Shown: one piece after another, positions 62,279 through 64,000 of the stretch
How positions within the stretch are numbered: position 1 is the stretch's first letter
Layout: each line of letters begins with the position of its first letter
NCBI RefSeq assembly: GCF_010729105.1
Contig: NZ_AP022573.1
Span: 1,984,001-2,048,000 of the forward strand
DNA from: Mycobacterium saskatchewanense
Lineage (GTDB): Bacteria; Actinomycetota; Actinomycetes; Mycobacteriales; Mycobacteriaceae
Length of the DNA: 64,000 nucleotides
Direction: 5' to 3'
Notes under the pieces: model-generated
The model's database searches: none
Told to the model about the DNA's origin: nothing
What the model saw: the letters and a program-made list of their open reading frames with translations, nothing else
Program-made: the position numbers and the translations under genes

Positions 62279-63060
62279 AGTTCGAGACCATCCTGCTCGA
62301 GGTCGACGACGCCGACCACGTCGCCACCATCACGCTGAATCGGCCCGCGCAACTCAACGCCTTCAACCGCACCATGTGTGAGGAGATGGCCCGGGTCTGG
62401 CGGCTGGTCAAGCTGGACGACTCGGTGCATGCGGTGGTGCTGCGGGCCGCCGGTGACCGGGCGTTCAGCGCCGGGCTGGACATCCAAACGCCCTATGGTC
62501 AACCCGAAAACGTCTGGAATCACGAGGATCCCGGCGAGACGCTGAGCCCGAAGTGGCAAAAGATGTGGAAACCCGTCGTGTGCGCCGTCCAGGGCATGTG
62601 CACGGCGGGCGCATTCTATTTCGTCAACGAGTCCGATGTCGTCATCTGCTCGGACGACGCAACGTTTTTCGACTCACACGTGTCGGCCGGACTGGTCTGT
62701 GCGCTGGAGCCGATCGGCCTCATGCGGCGCATCGGTCTAGGGGAAACGCTGCGCATCGCACTGATGGGCAACGACGAGCGGGTGGGCGCCGACACCGCGC
62801 TGCGCGTCGGGTTGGTGTCCGAGGTGGTCGCTCCCGACCGATTGTGGGGCCGTGCCCATGAGATCGCCGCGACGATCGCCGCCAAGCCGCCGTCGGCAAC
62901 GCAAGGCACCGTGAAGGCGATCTGGGAGTCGCTGGAAAAGCCGTACCGTGCGGCCCTCGAGCAGGGGCTCATCTATACCCGGTTGGGCAACCCGCTCGGC
63001 GCCGCCGAACTCGCCGCGCGGCAAGGCGACGTGGCGCCGCGCCGGCCGAAGATCCGCTGA
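62269..63060 (+). CDS. Enoyl-CoA hydratase/isomerase family protein 5
   Basis: The 263-residue protein has LRAAGDRAFSAGLDI and VQGMCTAGAFYFVNESDVVI; the Glu144 position is Tyr. It starts at an ATG at 62269, overlapping the previous gene; a GTG at 62275 is the alternative. It may be a hydrolase or isomerase. It ends exactly at the ATG of the synthetase. Confidence 0.82.
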   Translation: MSVKFETILLEVDDADHVATITLNRPAQLNAFNRTMCEEMARVWRLVKLDDSVHAVVLRAAGDRAFSAGLDIQTPYGQPENVWNHEDPGETLSPKWQKMWKPVVCAVQGMCTAGAFYFVNESDVVICSDDATFFDSHVSAGLVCALEPIGLMRRIGLGETLRIALMGNDERVGADTALRVGLVSEVVAPDRLWGRAHEIAATIAAKPPSATQGTVKAIWESLEKPYRAALEQGLIYTRLGNPLGAAELAARQGDVAPRRPKIR

Positions 63061-64000
63061 TGGCCCGCCACCCACTCAGCGGGCGGATCGCCGACGTCCT
63101 GAGTCTGCGGCCGGACTCCCAGGCAATCGAGTTTGAGGGGCAATGGATCTCGTTGCGCCGCGTTGGTGAGCTGGCTCGCTCCGTCGCATCCCTGGCCGCC
63201 GAGCAGAACGCAGGCATCGGCATACTGCTGCGCAACCGGCCGGGTCACGTGGCGGCCTTTCTCGGCGTGCTGCTGGCCGGCGGCACCGTCGTCGTCATCA
63301 ACCCTGGCCGCGGCGACGACCGCGCCCGGGCCGATATCGCCGCGCTCCGGCTGCCGCTGATCGTGGGCGAGGGCGACGATCTTTCGGCACTCGTCTCGGA
63401 GGCCGACACCGCAACGGTGCCGATCCCCCCTCGCCTCGACGGCGCCCCGCGCGCGGTGTCACCACCCCCGGCCGGGTCCGCTTCGCGGGGCGGCGTCGCA
63501 GTGCGGATGCTGACCAGCGGGACGACCGGTCCGCCCAAGCGGATCGACCTCGGCTACGACGCGCTCGCGCGCAGCGTGATGGGCCCCGACTTCGAGCGCA
63601 CCAAAGCGCCGACCGAGGTACGGCGTGGCATCGCGATCGTCAACTCGCCGCTGGTCCACATCGGCGGCGTGTTCCGGGTATTGCAATGCTTCGTCGAGGC
63701 GAGACCGTTTGCCCTCCTCGAACGATTCGAACTCACGGCGTGGGCCGACGCGGTGCGCAGGCACCGGCCCCGCGCGGTGTCCCTGGTACCGGCCGCGTTG
63801 CGGACCGTTCTGCATTCCGACTTGACGCGAGCGGACCTGGCGGGCGTTCGAGCCGTCACGTGCGGAACCGCGCCGCTTTCGGCCGACGACGCCGACGCGT
63901 TCACCGAGAAGTACGGCATTCCCGTGCTGACCTCCTACGCCGCAACGGAATTCGGGGGCGGGGTGGCCGGCTGGACCCTTCCCGACCACAAGCGGCACTG
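63061..64000 (+). CDS. Acyl-CoA synthetase, N-terminal part, cut by window end
   Basis: An ATG directly after the crotonase stop opens a frame with no stop to the window end (about 313 codons). It has FLGVLLAGGTVVVINPGRGD, the adenylation loop MLTSGTTGPPK and TSYAATEFGGGVAGW. It is the third FadD-like gene and is likely the last enzyme of the crotonase operon seen here. Its C-terminal Lys domain lies beyond the window. Confidence 0.82.

Noticed and set aside
1..64000. CRISPR arrays, tRNA or rRNA genes, integrases
   Set aside because: No regularly spaced repeats, no cloverleaf-like sequence and no integrase motif were seen by eye; a tRNA search program would be needed to exclude short ones.

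Overview
The window is high-GC actinobacterial DNA and almost certainly from a slow-growing Mycobacterium (M. avium-complex-like). The basis is a pair of Mce-associated membrane proteins, a DosR-type box in front of a DUF1876 (Rv1738/Rv2632c-like) gene, F420-dependent luciferase-like oxidoreductases, an NDMA/mycofactocin-type alcohol dehydrogenase, many P450, FadD, FadE and crotonase genes, and frequent GTG/TTG starts with ATGA or GTGA overlaps. The species cannot be fixed from the sequence alone. No rRNA, tRNA or CRISPR array was seen.

Layout. (1) About 1-21 kb and 48.7-64 kb form one large catabolic locus: three P450s, a Rieske ferredoxin, an NDMA-type alcohol dehydrogenase, SDRs, F420-dependent oxidoreductases, four amidohydrolases, three acyl-CoA synthetases, acyl-CoA dehydrogenases, five crotonases, a CaiB/BaiF CoA-transferase, a carboxyltransferase, a hotdog thioesterase and a DapA-like aldolase. 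Its promoters share an inverted repeat, TACTGTA-N5-TACAGTA, seen at eight places (293, 5455, 12778, 16734, 18515, 55540, 57932 and 60604). One copy lies next to the TetR gene at 58116, so that regulator is the obvious candidate to control the locus and itself. The substrate is unknown. The gene set suggests hydroxylation, oxidation to an acid, CoA activation, beta-oxidation-like steps and cleavage of rings or branches.

(2) About 21-48.6 kb lacks the TACTGTA element and separates the two halves. It begins with a DUF485/ActP-type symporter pair. Next is a secreted-protein module (23.3-35.7 kb) with two paralogous LuxR-type ATPase regulators, two paralogous small DUF4242-like proteins, and exported proteins, three of which carry a two-cysteine 'CxxGxVWRxAxxGDxVCV' repeat. 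Four promoters in this module share another element, ATAGGG-N5-CCCTAT, followed 21-22 bp downstream by a TA(A/G)CGTCGA-like box. One regulator gene is cut by an intact IS481-type element (26210-27303) with a GCTAGC target duplication; removing the element restores the reading frame exactly.

(3) About 37.4-48.4 kb is a compact biosynthetic cluster. A plus-strand operon encodes a long KAS III-type ketosynthase (DarB-like), a DarA-like dialkylresorcinol condensing enzyme, a free ACP, a KS-AT-ACP polyketide synthase and a fatty acyl-AMP ligase. A convergent operon encodes an O-methyltransferase, a VOC protein and a class A FAD monooxygenase, with a DoxX-like membrane protein upstream. Together they suggest an alkylresorcinol or related phenolic/quinone lipid that is then hydroxylated and methylated. 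I regard this as the most interesting candidate system in the window.

Broken genes: a frameshifted acyl-CoA dehydrogenase at the left edge, a probably frameshifted exported protein at 23840-24165, and the IS-split regulator. Two alpha/beta hydrolases (1878-2837 and 35956-36906) lack the nucleophilic serine.
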